Shown: positions 23,146 through 30,271 of the stretch, in pieces
Layout: each line of letters opens with the position of its first letter
How positions within the stretch are numbered: the stretch's first letter is position 1
DNA from: Mycolicibacterium sp.
GTDB lineage: Bacteria > Actinomycetota > Actinomycetes > Mycobacteriales > Mycobacteriaceae
Assembly (NCBI RefSeq): GCF_017853185.1
Contig: NZ_JAFMJZ010000010.1
Coordinates: 1 to 42,765 of the forward strand
Length of the DNA: 42,765 nucleotides
Reading direction: 5' to 3'
Translations under genes and position numbers: made by a program
The notes under the pieces: generated by a model
Seen by the model: only the letters and a program-made list of their open reading frames with translations
Told to the model about the DNA's origin: nothing
The model's database searches: none

Positions 23146-24003
23146 TTAGGTGATGCCGCCGGCGATGCCCCGAAGCGCGTGCAGCTGATCGCAGAAATGT
23201 CCCGCGGACTGCGCGCTCAGCACGCAGTTGACCACCGTCGCGCCGGCCTCGCGCACCCGGTTCAGCCGATGCTCGGCCTCCCCCGGATCGCCGATCGGGT
23301 CGAGGGCGCGGCCGCTGGAGAGCACCACCTCGAACCCGTCCGGAAGCTCGAATCGGGCCAGCATCCCGGTCAGCTGTTCGATGGTCAGCCCGAAGGGCAT
23401 CCAGCCGTCGGCCAGCGTCACCGCGCGCCGCAGCGAACGCTGCGTGTAGCCGCCCACCCAGATCGGCACCCTCGGCCGGGCCGAGCAGGGCTCGACGGCC
23501 ACGCCCGCGAACGAATAGAACCGCCCATCGAAGGACGGCCGGGGATCGGACCAGGCGGCGCGCAGTGCGGCGATCGCCTCGTCGGCCCGCTCACCGCGAT
23601 CGGCGAACGAGGCGCCCAGCATCTCGAATTCGGGGGCCAGCGATCCCACGCCCACACCCAGCACCATCCGGCCACCGCTGAGCAGATCAAGGGTGCCGTA
23701 ACGCTTGGCGATCTCCAGAGGGTGGTGGTAGCCGAGCACCAGCACCGAGGTCGCCAGCCGGATCCGGCTGGTGCGCGCGGCCAGGAACCCCAACGTCGCC
23801 GACGGATCCCAGTAGGTCAGGCCGCGCCCCTCCCCGGCGCCGACCGGGACCATGACGTGTTCCCCGCAGGTGAGGTGGTCGTAGCCGAGTTCGTCGGCCA
23901 CGACGGCGATCCGGACCAGCTCCTCGACGCTCCCGGCGGCCTCCCAGTCCGACGCGGTGCCCGGTATCTGCATGACGATGGGGGTTGAGAGTCCGATCCG
24001 CAC
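23146..24003 (-). CDS. LLM-class oxidoreductase, probably F420-dependent
   Basis: A 285-residue TIM-barrel protein of the luciferase-like family, beginning with GTG 24003. Family landmarks are LGYDHLTCGEH near residue 38, RTSRIRLATSVLVLGYHHP (about 77-95), LDLLSGGRMVLGVGVG, and RPRVPIWVGGY near residue 178. In mycobacteria this class usually uses reduced F420 to reduce or oxidise small molecules. The substrate cannot be told. It is divergent from modA with 45 bases between. Confidence 0.85.
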   Translation of the reverse strand: MRIGLSTPIVMQIPGTASDWEAAGSVEELVRIAVVADELGYDHLTCGEHVMVPVGAGEGRGLTYWDPSATLGFLAARTSRIRLATSVLVLGYHHPLEIAKRYGTLDLLSGGRMVLGVGVGSLAPEFEMLGASFADRGERADEAIAALRAAWSDPRPSFDGRFYSFAGVAVEPCSARPRVPIWVGGYTQRSLRRAVTLADGWMPFGLTIEQLTGMLARFELPDGFEVVLSSGRALDPIGDPGEAEHRLNRVREAGATVVNCVLSAQSAGHFCDQLHALRGIAGGIT

Positions 24004-24048
24004 ACAACTGGTTCTACCTCATGTCCCGGTGCGGAAAGATGCTGTGTC

Positions 24049-24828
24049 GTGAAGAGAACCGGCGCGCTGGCCTTGACGTCAGCCGCGGCGGCCTTGGTCA
24101 CCGCCTTGGCCGGATGTTCCTCGACTTCCCCCGAACCAACGCAGACGATCACCGTCTTCGCCGCGGCGTCGCTGAAGAAGTCCTTCACCGAACTCGGTGA
24201 GCAGTTCACGACCGACAATCCGGGAACCGCTGTCGAGTTCTCCTTCGCCGGATCCTCCGATCTGGTCACCCAGCTGACGCAGGGCGCGCCGGCCGACGTG
24301 TTCGCCTCGGCTGACCTCAAGAACATGGACAAGGCCGCGCGCGCCGGACTGCTGGCCGGCGATCCGGTCAACTTCGCGTCCAACACCTTGATGATCGCCG
24401 TCGCCCCGGGCAATCCGAAGAAGATCAGCGCGTTGAAAGACCTTGCCCAACAGGAACTTTCGGTGGTGGTCTGCGCACCCGCGGTGCCGTGCGGTTCGGC
24501 GACGCAGAAGGTGGAGCAGGCCGCCGAAGTCCGGCTCGATCCGGTCAGCGAGGAGTCGTCGGTCGCCGACGTCCTCAACAAGGTCGTCACCGGGCAGGCC
24601 GACGCCGGACTGGTCTACCTCACCGACGTGCAGGCCGCCGGCGACAAGGTGACCGGCGTTGCGTTCCCGGAGGCTGCCGCGGCGGTCAACACCTATCCGA
24701 TCGCCGTACTCAAGCAGTCCGGCCACACCGGTCTGGCGACGAGTTTCGTCGATCTGGTGGCCGGCGATGCGGGCCAGAAGGTCCTGGGCGCAGCGGGTTT
24801 CGCCGCGCCCAAAAGTTCCGCGCCCTGA
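24049..24828 (+). CDS. modA: Molybdate-binding lipoprotein (ModA)
   Basis: A 259-residue periplasmic-type binding protein with GTG start at 24049. The signal segment ends in the lipobox LAGC, so it is a lipoprotein. FAAASLKKSFTEL, FAGSSDLVTQL and ADVFASAD are the ModA segments that surround the oxyanion, and QADAGLVYLTD is the later conserved segment. It captures molybdate (or tungstate) for an ABC importer. modB and modC, which normally follow, are absent; the next gene is a convergent methyltransferase. The final codons and the TGA fall in a 15-base tandem repeat. Two Mo-dependent oxidoreductases are encoded in the window. Confidence 0.92.
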   Translation: MKRTGALALTSAAAALVTALAGCSSTSPEPTQTITVFAAASLKKSFTELGEQFTTDNPGTAVEFSFAGSSDLVTQLTQGAPADVFASADLKNMDKAARAGLLAGDPVNFASNTLMIAVAPGNPKKISALKDLAQQELSVVVCAPAVPCGSATQKVEQAAEVRLDPVSEESSVADVLNKVVTGQADAGLVYLTDVQAAGDKVTGVAFPEAAAAVNTYPIAVLKQSGHTGLATSFVDLVAGDAGQKVLGAAGFAAPKSSAP

Positions 24829-24872
24829 AGTTCCGCGCCCTGAAGTTCCGCGCCCTGAAGTTTCGCGCCCTA
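24813..24872. repeat. 15-bp tandem repeat, four units, covering two convergent stop codons
   Basis: AAGTTCCGCGCCCTG is repeated at 24813, 24828 and 24843; a fourth, imperfect unit is at 24858-24872. The first unit contains the modA stop and the fourth the stop of the opposing methyltransferase. The unit length is a multiple of three. Confidence 0.95.
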
Positions 24873-25418
24873 GGACTTACGCGCCACCAACCAGGCGGTC
24901 CCGCGCCCCTCTCCGGAGCCGATCACGTCCAGTGCGAGGAAAGCCGCAGCCAATTCACCCGGCACCGCGCGGTAGGGACCCGGCGTGGCATCGACCTCGC
25001 TGAGCACCGCGATGGCCAGCAGCCCGCCGGGCTTCAGGCGTTCGATCACCGCATCGTTGAGACCCGGCGCCCGGAACCGATGGCAGAGGATGACGTCGAC
25101 CGGCGGCCCCGGCGGAAGGCCGCGGTCGAGGTCGGCCACGTCGAACCGGCAGCGGCCGCCCACCTGCCAGTGCGCAGCGAGGTCGCGAGCGGCGGCGACC
25201 GCCACCGGCGAGGCGTCGACGCCCCACGCATCGAGGCCGCGCCGGGCCAGCCAGACGGTGGCCCCGCCCTGGCCGCAGGCCAGCTCCAACGCCTTTCCGA
25301 CCGTGGGGAATTCCTGCTCATAAGGCGTGAACACCGCCGGGAGATCCGCCGTACCGGAACCGACCGGGCCGCGTTCGGCGTACACCCCATCCCAGTGCAG
25401 CCGGTCCTGTGCAGACAT
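24870..25418 (-). CDS. Class I SAM-dependent methyltransferase
   Basis: A 182-residue protein with the SAM-binding motif I LELACGQGG (about 44-52), the acidic WGVDASP at the end of strand 2, and a later LKPGGLLAIAV motif typical of small-molecule methyltransferases. HWDGVYAERG at the N-terminus is shared by a common family of methyltransferases and tellurite-resistance-like proteins, so a detoxification role is possible; the substrate is unknown. It is divergent from the dehydrogenase at 25451 by only 32 bases. Confidence 0.82.
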   Translation of the reverse strand: MSAQDRLHWDGVYAERGPVGSGTADLPAVFTPYEQEFPTVGKALELACGQGGATVWLARRGLDAWGVDASPVAVAAARDLAAHWQVGGRCRFDVADLDRGLPPGPPVDVILCHRFRAPGLNDAVIERLKPGGLLAIAVLSEVDATPGPYRAVPGELAAAFLALDVIGSGEGRGTAWLVARKS

Positions 25419-25437
25419 ACCGTCATTGTGCTGGCCG

Positions 25438-25443
25438 CATAAT
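25438..25443 (+). promoter_or_regulatory. Possible -10 CATAAT, leaderless start of dehydrogenase
   Basis: CATAAT is one base from TATAAT and lies 7 bases before ATG 25451. On the other strand CACAAT (25425-25430) lies 6 bases before the methyltransferase ATG 25418, so both divergent genes may be leaderless within a 32-base gap. Confidence 0.3.
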
Positions 25444-25450
25444 CACTGTC

Positions 25451-26272
25451 ATGACGGTGGTGACCTTGCTGCATCCGGGAGCGATGGGGGCGGCCGTCGG
25501 GCGGCAGGCGGTTGCCGGCGGCGCGACGGTTCGGTGGGTCGGCGCGGGCCGCAGCGTCGCGACGCGAAACCGTGCTGCCGCAGCCGGTTTCGAGGAGTGC
25601 GGCACACTGGCGGCCGCTCTGGACGGCGCCGGGATCGTCCTGTCGATCTGCCCGCCCGCCGCTGCCGAGGACCTGGCCCGCGAACTCGCCGGCTACGCCG
25701 GGACCTTCGTCGAGGCCAATGCCATCACCCCGGCCCGGGTCAACCGCATCGCCGCGTTGCTGCCCACCGCCCGCGTGGTCGACGGCGGGATCATCGGCGA
25801 ACCCCCGCACCGCCCCGGCACCACCCGGCTGTACCTGTCCGGTGATGCCGACGGGGTGCCGGAACTGTTCGACGGCACCGCCCTGGAGGTCATCACGCTG
25901 CCCGGCGGTGTCGGGCAGGCCTCTGCGCTGAAGATGGCCTACGCGTCCTATCAGAAGGCGAGCAGGGTGCTGGCCGCCGTCGCCCACGCACTGGCCCTCG
26001 AGCACGGCGTCGACGAACAGTTGATACGCGAGGCGGAACTACTGCGCTCCTTCCCACTCGCCGACGTCGAACAGTTCCCGGGTGTGGCGGCCAAGGCCTG
26101 GCGGTGGGCACCGGAAATGCTCGAGGTCGCCGATGTGTTGCGCAGCAACGGGTTACCCGATGGTCTCGCCAGGGGCACAGCCGATGCTCTGCGGCGGTGG
26201 ACGGCTGCCAAGGACCGCGACGATCTGGACATCGCGACCGCCCTGAGCCTGCTGGCTCAGTCGCCGTCCTGA
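25451..26272 (+). CDS. NAD(P)-dependent beta-hydroxyacid dehydrogenase-like protein (DUF1932 C-terminal domain)
   Basis: A 273-residue protein starting at ATG 25451. The N-terminal Rossmann half reads LLHPGAMGAAVG, close to the GxGxMG motif of 6-phosphogluconate and hydroxyisobutyrate dehydrogenases, followed by SICPPAAAEDLA and FVEANAITP. The C-terminal helical half contains ALKMAYASYQKAS with a Lys in the usual catalytic position, matching the DUF1932 type. Substrate unknown. Its 3' end overlaps the convergent SnoaL-like gene by 16 bases. Confidence 0.8.
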   Translation: MTVVTLLHPGAMGAAVGRQAVAGGATVRWVGAGRSVATRNRAAAAGFEECGTLAAALDGAGIVLSICPPAAAEDLARELAGYAGTFVEANAITPARVNRIAALLPTARVVDGGIIGEPPHRPGTTRLYLSGDADGVPELFDGTALEVITLPGGVGQASALKMAYASYQKASRVLAAVAHALALEHGVDEQLIREAELLRSFPLADVEQFPGVAAKAWRWAPEMLEVADVLRSNGLPDGLARGTADALRRWTAAKDRDDLDIATALSLLAQSPS

Positions 26273-26751
26273 CCGGCGCCGAGCACCTCGGCGATCAGGT
26301 CCCGGCCCGCTTCGCCCCCATTGAGTTGTCGCGCGACGCGACTGGTGATCCGCCAGCGTCCCTCGTCGCGACGCAGCCTCATCAGGTGCACACCCGCCCG
26401 GGCGATCGCGTAGCCGCCCGACTCCCGTCGCACCAACAGGGTGGATTCGCAGATCGCCACGGCCTCATCGCCATTCACCTCGATGACCGGCGGTCCGAAG
26501 AAGTGGCAGCACCCCTGGGCGATCAGACCCTGATGCGCCTCGGAGCGCACCATGGCGGCCACCTCGTCACGGCCGGACATCAGCCAGTCCCCGACGTCAT
26601 AGCTGCCGTCGGCGGTCCAGAGTGCGGCCGCCCCGTCGGCGTCACCGGAGTCCACCAGCGGCCCGTAGGCCGCGATCAGCCGGGCGATGTCGCGCTCGTC
26701 CTCCAGGGTCCTGAGCCGACGCTCGATGGCATCCAACCGGTCCGCGCTCAT
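26257..26751 (-). CDS. SnoaL / NTF2-like domain protein
   Basis: A 164-residue protein. An N-terminal coiled segment (DAIERRLRTLEDERDIARLI) is followed by the cone-shaped NTF2-like core with YGPLVDSGDADGAAALWTAD, the common pattern of SnoaL-like proteins that act as cyclases, isomerases or ring-hydroxylating accessory subunits. No catalytic set can be assigned. ATG 26751 overlaps the stop of the upstream SDR in ATGA, so the two are co-translated and probably act in one pathway. Confidence 0.8.
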   Translation of the reverse strand: MSADRLDAIERRLRTLEDERDIARLIAAYGPLVDSGDADGAAALWTADGSYDVGDWLMSGRDEVAAMVRSEAHQGLIAQGCCHFFGPPVIEVNGDEAVAICESTLLVRRESGGYAIARAGVHLMRLRRDEGRWRITSRVARQLNGGEAGRDLIAEVLGAGQDGD

Positions 26752-27590
26752 TGCCGCTCCTCCTGTACCAGTCCGTCTTGGTCCACTCCGTCTTGGTCCA
26801 CTCCGTCGCCGTCGAGCAGACGTCGCATGAAACGATTAGTTCCCTCAACGACTTTCGCACGGTCGGGGTCGCTGCGGCGGGCTACGTCCTCGCCGTTGCC
26901 GCCGGCGATGTACACCGGTCCGAACGGAAGCTGGTCGAGTCCCTCCCGTGCCACCTCGGCGGGATCGGCCACCTTCATTCCGGGGATGTCGAAGTTCAGC
27001 CCGGCCCGCTCCATGGCCGGTGTCCGGGTGACACCGAGGACCAACTCCAGCACGTCGACGCCGTGTTCGCGCAACTCCACCCACAGGCCCTCGGCGAAGA
27101 TCCGGCCGAAGGCCTTGACTCCCCCGTAGACGGTGTGTCGCACTGATCCGAGATATCCGGCCATCGACCCGACGAGCAGAATCCCGCCCCGGCGACGCGC
27201 GCGCATGGCCCGACCGTAGTGCTGCACGAGTCCGGTCATGGTGGTGATGTTGAGGTCGACCACGCGCTGGAACTCGGCGAGGTCGCCGTCCAGGAACTCC
27301 CTGCTGCAGGTGTTGGCGCCGGCGTTGTAGATCAGCAGACCGACCTCCAGTCCCCGGGTGGCTGCGGTCACCGCGTCACACCCGCCCGGCGTCGCCAGAT
27401 CAGCGACCACCGTGCGCACTTCGACACCGGACCGTGCGCAGACCTCTGCCGTGTGCACGAGGGGCTCGGTGCGGCGGGCGACGAGAACGAGATTGACCCC
27501 GGAGTGCGCCAGAAGGCGGGCGAACTCGGCCCCGACTCCCTCGGATCCACCCGCCACGACGGCCCAGGGCCCGTATTTTCCGTAGGGCAT
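26748..27590 (-). CDS. Short-chain dehydrogenase/reductase
   Basis: A 280-residue classical SDR. The start ATG 27590 (PYGKYGPWAVV) fits the family N-terminus; the longer open frame is antisense to the App1 gene. The cofactor loop GGSEGVG is near residue 15, NAG in YNAGAN near 89, the active Ser in VGSMAGY, and the catalytic Tyr and Lys in YGGVK. The C-terminal 15 residues are a repeated pentapeptide (DGVDQ, DGVDQ, DGLVQ) encoded by a 15-base tandem repeat, not part of the SDR fold. Substrate unknown; possibly steroid or lipid given the SnoaL partner. Confidence 0.85.
   Translation of the reverse strand: MPYGKYGPWAVVAGGSEGVGAEFARLLAHSGVNLVLVARRTEPLVHTAEVCARSGVEVRTVVADLATPGGCDAVTAATRGLEVGLLIYNAGANTCSREFLDGDLAEFQRVVDLNITTMTGLVQHYGRAMRARRRGGILLVGSMAGYLGSVRHTVYGGVKAFGRIFAEGLWVELREHGVDVLELVLGVTRTPAMERAGLNFDIPGMKVADPAEVAREGLDQLPFGPVYIAGGNGEDVARRSDPDRAKVVEGTNRFMRRLLDGDGVDQDGVDQDGLVQEERQ
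26763..26807. repeat. 15-bp tandem repeat at SDR 3' end
   Basis: TTGGTCCACTCCGTC is present twice perfectly (26778-26792 and 26793-26807) with a degenerate third unit at 26763-26777. It encodes the pentapeptide repeats at the SDR carboxyl end. Confidence 0.9.
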
Positions 27591-27647
27591 CCGCTCATGA
27601 TCGCCCACGATTCGCGAGAAAGGCGACCGACCCGGTAGACCTTTGCC

Positions 27648-28820
27648 ATGCTGAACGCCATGGCACGCCTGCCCCGCCGGATCGCCTCCGAACTGACTGC
27701 CAAGCTGCGCAGCCCCGAGGTCGCCGCCGTGGTGGCCGGGATCGAGTCCGGTCTGACCAAGCGTCGCCGCGACTCCAAGATGGAATCCGGGGAGTTCCGC
27801 GGCATTCACGTGGTGGTCTATCGCGGCTTCGTCGCCGACGACCTCGCGAAGGTCCGGGTGCGGGTGATCGAGACGCCGGAACTTCCCGGCGGCAGCTGGA
27901 TCCCCTACTGGGACACCGCCCAGTCCAACCTGCGCAGGCACTCGGCGTTGGCCCTCGCCGGCGTCGAGGTGGAGCTGCGGATCGGCAATCACACCGCCAC
28001 CGAGATCACCGACGACCACGGTTTCGCGAACTTTTCGCTGCCGGTTCCGAATCTGAAGGTCGGCTGGCACGACGCCCACGCCACGGCCACCGCGGTCGAC
28101 GGCGGCGAGTCCGCCTCCGGCGCCGGCCGGGTGGTCAAACCCTCACTGCGGGCGCCGTTCCTGGTGATCTCCGACATCGACGACACGATCCTGCTCACCG
28201 GTCTCACCGAAGGCGTGTCGATGGTGACCCGGACGCTGCTGCGGGAGGCCAATCAGCGCCGCGCGATCCCCGGCATGTCCTCGCTCTACCGCGGCTTGAC
28301 CCGCGGCGTCGCCAATAAGGCCGGCAACCGCAAACCGGAGCCGACGTTCTTCTACGTCTCGACCGGAAGCTGGTCGTTCTATCCATTGTTGGAACAATTC
28401 ATCCAGTTGCGGGCATTCCCGCAGGGGCCGATGTTCCTCACCGACTGGGGACCTACCGAGCGCTATCTCCGGCGCAGCGGAGCCGAACACAAGCGCACCG
28501 CCATCCGCCGCCTCCTCGAGGCCTATCCGGGCATGAAGTTCGTGCTGATCGGCGACAGCGGCCAACGGGATGCGCTGACGTACGAGGAGATGGCCCGCGA
28601 ATTCCCGGGCCGCGTCGAACTGATCATCATCCGGCAGGTCGGCGATGACGACGAGGACCGCAACAAGCAAGTCCGTGAGCACGCGAAAACCCTTCGGGCA
28701 GAGGGCATTCCGCTGCATCTGGTCGCCGATGCCATGCAGGCCACGAAGCTGGCACACAAACTGAACCTCTGCGATGCGGAGACCATCCGGGAGGTCCGGA
28801 CCGAGTCCGGCCAGCGCTGA
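27648..28820 (+). CDS. App1-type phosphatidate phosphatase domain protein
   Basis: A 390-residue protein. Residues about 48-165 form a beta-rich N-terminal region with RGFVADD and ALAGVEVEL. The catalytic part begins SDIDDTIL (Asp176, Asp178, Thr180), the DxDxT signature of HAD phosphatases, then YVSTGSWSFYPLL and KFVLIGDSGQRD, the further HAD motifs found in yeast App1 (Mg-dependent phosphatidate phosphatase). It would remove phosphate from phosphatidate or a related lipid. No signal peptide. TAGACC lies 6 bases before ATG 27648, a weak leaderless promoter. Confidence 0.85.
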   Translation: MLNAMARLPRRIASELTAKLRSPEVAAVVAGIESGLTKRRRDSKMESGEFRGIHVVVYRGFVADDLAKVRVRVIETPELPGGSWIPYWDTAQSNLRRHSALALAGVEVELRIGNHTATEITDDHGFANFSLPVPNLKVGWHDAHATATAVDGGESASGAGRVVKPSLRAPFLVISDIDDTILLTGLTEGVSMVTRTLLREANQRRAIPGMSSLYRGLTRGVANKAGNRKPEPTFFYVSTGSWSFYPLLEQFIQLRAFPQGPMFLTDWGPTERYLRRSGAEHKRTAIRRLLEAYPGMKFVLIGDSGQRDALTYEEMAREFPGRVELIIIRQVGDDDEDRNKQVREHAKTLRAEGIPLHLVADAMQATKLAHKLNLCDAETIREVRTESGQR

Positions 28821-28848
28821 ACAGGCTGGCGCCCTCCCCCAATCGGTG

Positions 28849-28860
28849 GACACCGGTGTC
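28849..28860. promoter_or_regulatory. 12-bp perfect palindrome GACACCGGTGTC
   Basis: A self-complementary 12-mer in the 140-base gap between the App1 gene and the small secreted protein, about 100 bases before the latter's start. It could be an operator. GATAGT at 28910-28915 is a possible -10 downstream of it. Confidence 0.25.
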
Positions 28861-28960
28861 AGCCGGATCAGGGGCTCGTCGGCGGACAGAGCGCCCGGCT
28901 GCCGGCCGCGATAGTCAAAGCACGCCACCAACCGGCGGCCGAGACAATCAAGGAGTCACC

Positions 28961-29227
28961 ATGAACCGCAAAGTCACTCGACCCATCAGCACCGCACTGG
29001 GCGCGGCGGGCATCGCCCTGGCCGCCCTCACGATCGGCTCCGCCCCGCAGGCGCTGGCCGCGCCGAACGACGGCGGCTGCAGCAGCATGGCCATGCCCGC
29101 TGAGACCGCCGGCGCCGCGGACGCCGGCAACGCTCTGACCCGGGCCGGTCAGATCGCAGCGGCCTCAGCGCCCCGTTCCGACAGCGGCGGCGCACCCATG
29201 ACCTGCCAGCCGGTCGGCCACGGCTGA
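28961..29227 (+). CDS. Small secreted protein, function unknown
   Basis: An 88-residue product; ATG 28961 follows AAGGAG. A classic Sec signal peptide ends around ALAAP (residues 30-34). The mature 55 residues are Ala-, Gly- and Ser-rich with two cysteines (GGCSSM and MTCQPV) that could form one disulfide, and several Met. No known domain. It may be released or held in the cell wall. Confidence 0.75.
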   Translation: MNRKVTRPISTALGAAGIALAALTIGSAPQALAAPNDGGCSSMAMPAETAGAADAGNALTRAGQIAAASAPRSDSGGAPMTCQPVGHG

Positions 29228-29241
29228 CCGAAACCGACCCT

Positions 29242-29247
29242 TAGGAT
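29242..29247 (+). promoter_or_regulatory. -10 TAGGAT, leaderless promoter of YeeE/YedE gene
   Basis: TAGGAT, six bases, then the GTG at 29254. No Shine-Dalgarno in the expected place. Confidence 0.5.
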
Positions 29248-29253
29248 CTTCCG

Positions 29254-30237
29254 GTGACCCTTCCGGTGACCAAGGCCATGCTGATCTCGCTTCCCTTGGT
29301 GTTTCTGCTGGGGACGGCGATCCAGCGCGGCAACACCTGCACCGTCGTGGCGGTGGACGACATCGTCCACCGCCGGTCATGGAACCGGTTCCTGGCCATC
29401 GCCTCGGCGTGGTTCCTGGTGGCCGGCGGACTCGTGCTGCTCACCATGGGCACCGGCACGACCATCCATGCCCGGGTCTTCCCGGTGACGGTCTGGTCGG
29501 CGGTCGGTGGCGTGCTGCTGGGCCTGGGCGCGGTGGTCAACGGCGCGTGCACCACCGGAACCATCGCCCGGATCGGCTCCGGCGAATACACCTTCCTGCT
29601 GACGGTCCTCGGTTTCTACCTCGGCTGCCTGCTCACCCCGCACGTGTTCGGATCCACGGCGGTCACCCACACCGGGTCACCGGCGGTGACGACCTCGCTG
29701 AACTACCCGGCGCCCACCCTGGTGTTTTTCGCAGTCGTGCTCGGACTCGACCTGTACCGGTTGATCAGGGGCAAGCATGAGAGCGTCAGCGATTTCCTGC
29801 ACAAGGCCTGGGATCCGCGCACCGCGATCCTGTTGGTCGCGATCCTGTTCGTCGCCCTGGTCCAACTCGTAGGCCCGTGGGCCTACACCGAACTACTCGG
29901 CGAACTCAGCCGGGCCGACACCAGCGAGGCACTCCCGCAACTGCTGTTCCTGGCGGCGCTGGTGGCCGGGGCCGTGGTGGCGGGCAAGTCGATGCGGGGC
30001 AACCGGCTCATCGGACCGCTGCGCCCGAAGATCATCCGCTGCACCATCGGCGGGGTCGTCATGGGAGCCGGATTCTCGGTCGCGCCAGGGGCTTTCGACG
30101 GTCTGACCCTGCTCGGTCAGCCGCTGCTGCTGCCGTTCGCCTGGGCGGTCATGGGGGTCGTGTACGCGACGGTGCTGCTGGGCGTGCTGTACCTGCGTTC
30201 GGACCTGGGTTCCTGGATCAAGACCCGGCGAGGCTGA
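29254..30237 (+). CDS. YeeE/YedE-family membrane transporter (sulfur compound transport)
   Basis: A 327-residue protein with about nine hydrophobic segments, starting at GTG 29254. The family cysteines are visible: QRGNTC with Cys29 and NGACTTGTIARI with Cys99. The repeated gas-channel-like architecture and these cysteines match the YeeE/YedE (TsuA, thiosulfate uptake) family, which passes a sulfur compound by relay between cysteines. The usual partner TusA/rhodanese gene is not adjacent. Thiosulfate or another reactive sulfur species is the likely substrate, by family. Confidence 0.82.
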   Translation: MTLPVTKAMLISLPLVFLLGTAIQRGNTCTVVAVDDIVHRRSWNRFLAIASAWFLVAGGLVLLTMGTGTTIHARVFPVTVWSAVGGVLLGLGAVVNGACTTGTIARIGSGEYTFLLTVLGFYLGCLLTPHVFGSTAVTHTGSPAVTTSLNYPAPTLVFFAVVLGLDLYRLIRGKHESVSDFLHKAWDPRTAILLVAILFVALVQLVGPWAYTELLGELSRADTSEALPQLLFLAALVAGAVVAGKSMRGNRLIGPLRPKIIRCTIGGVVMGAGFSVAPGAFDGLTLLGQPLLLPFAWAVMGVVYATVLLGVLYLRSDLGSWIKTRRG

Positions 30238-30259
30238 CTCTTCCTCACGTCCGCAGGGA

Positions 30260-30265
30260 TACCCT
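30260..30265 (+). promoter_or_regulatory. -10 TACCCT, leaderless promoter of amidohydrolase
   Basis: TACCCT, six bases, then GTG 30272, the same geometry as the preceding gene. No ribosome-binding site is visible. Confidence 0.5.
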
Positions 30266-30271
30266 TCCCCT

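Noticed and set aside
24813-24872. CRISPR array
   Set aside because: The 15-base units are contiguous with no spacers and no cas genes are present; it is a simple tandem repeat.
27591-28079. N-terminal extension of the SDR to 28079
   Set aside because: It is antisense to the App1 gene, and the SDR fold begins naturally at 27590.
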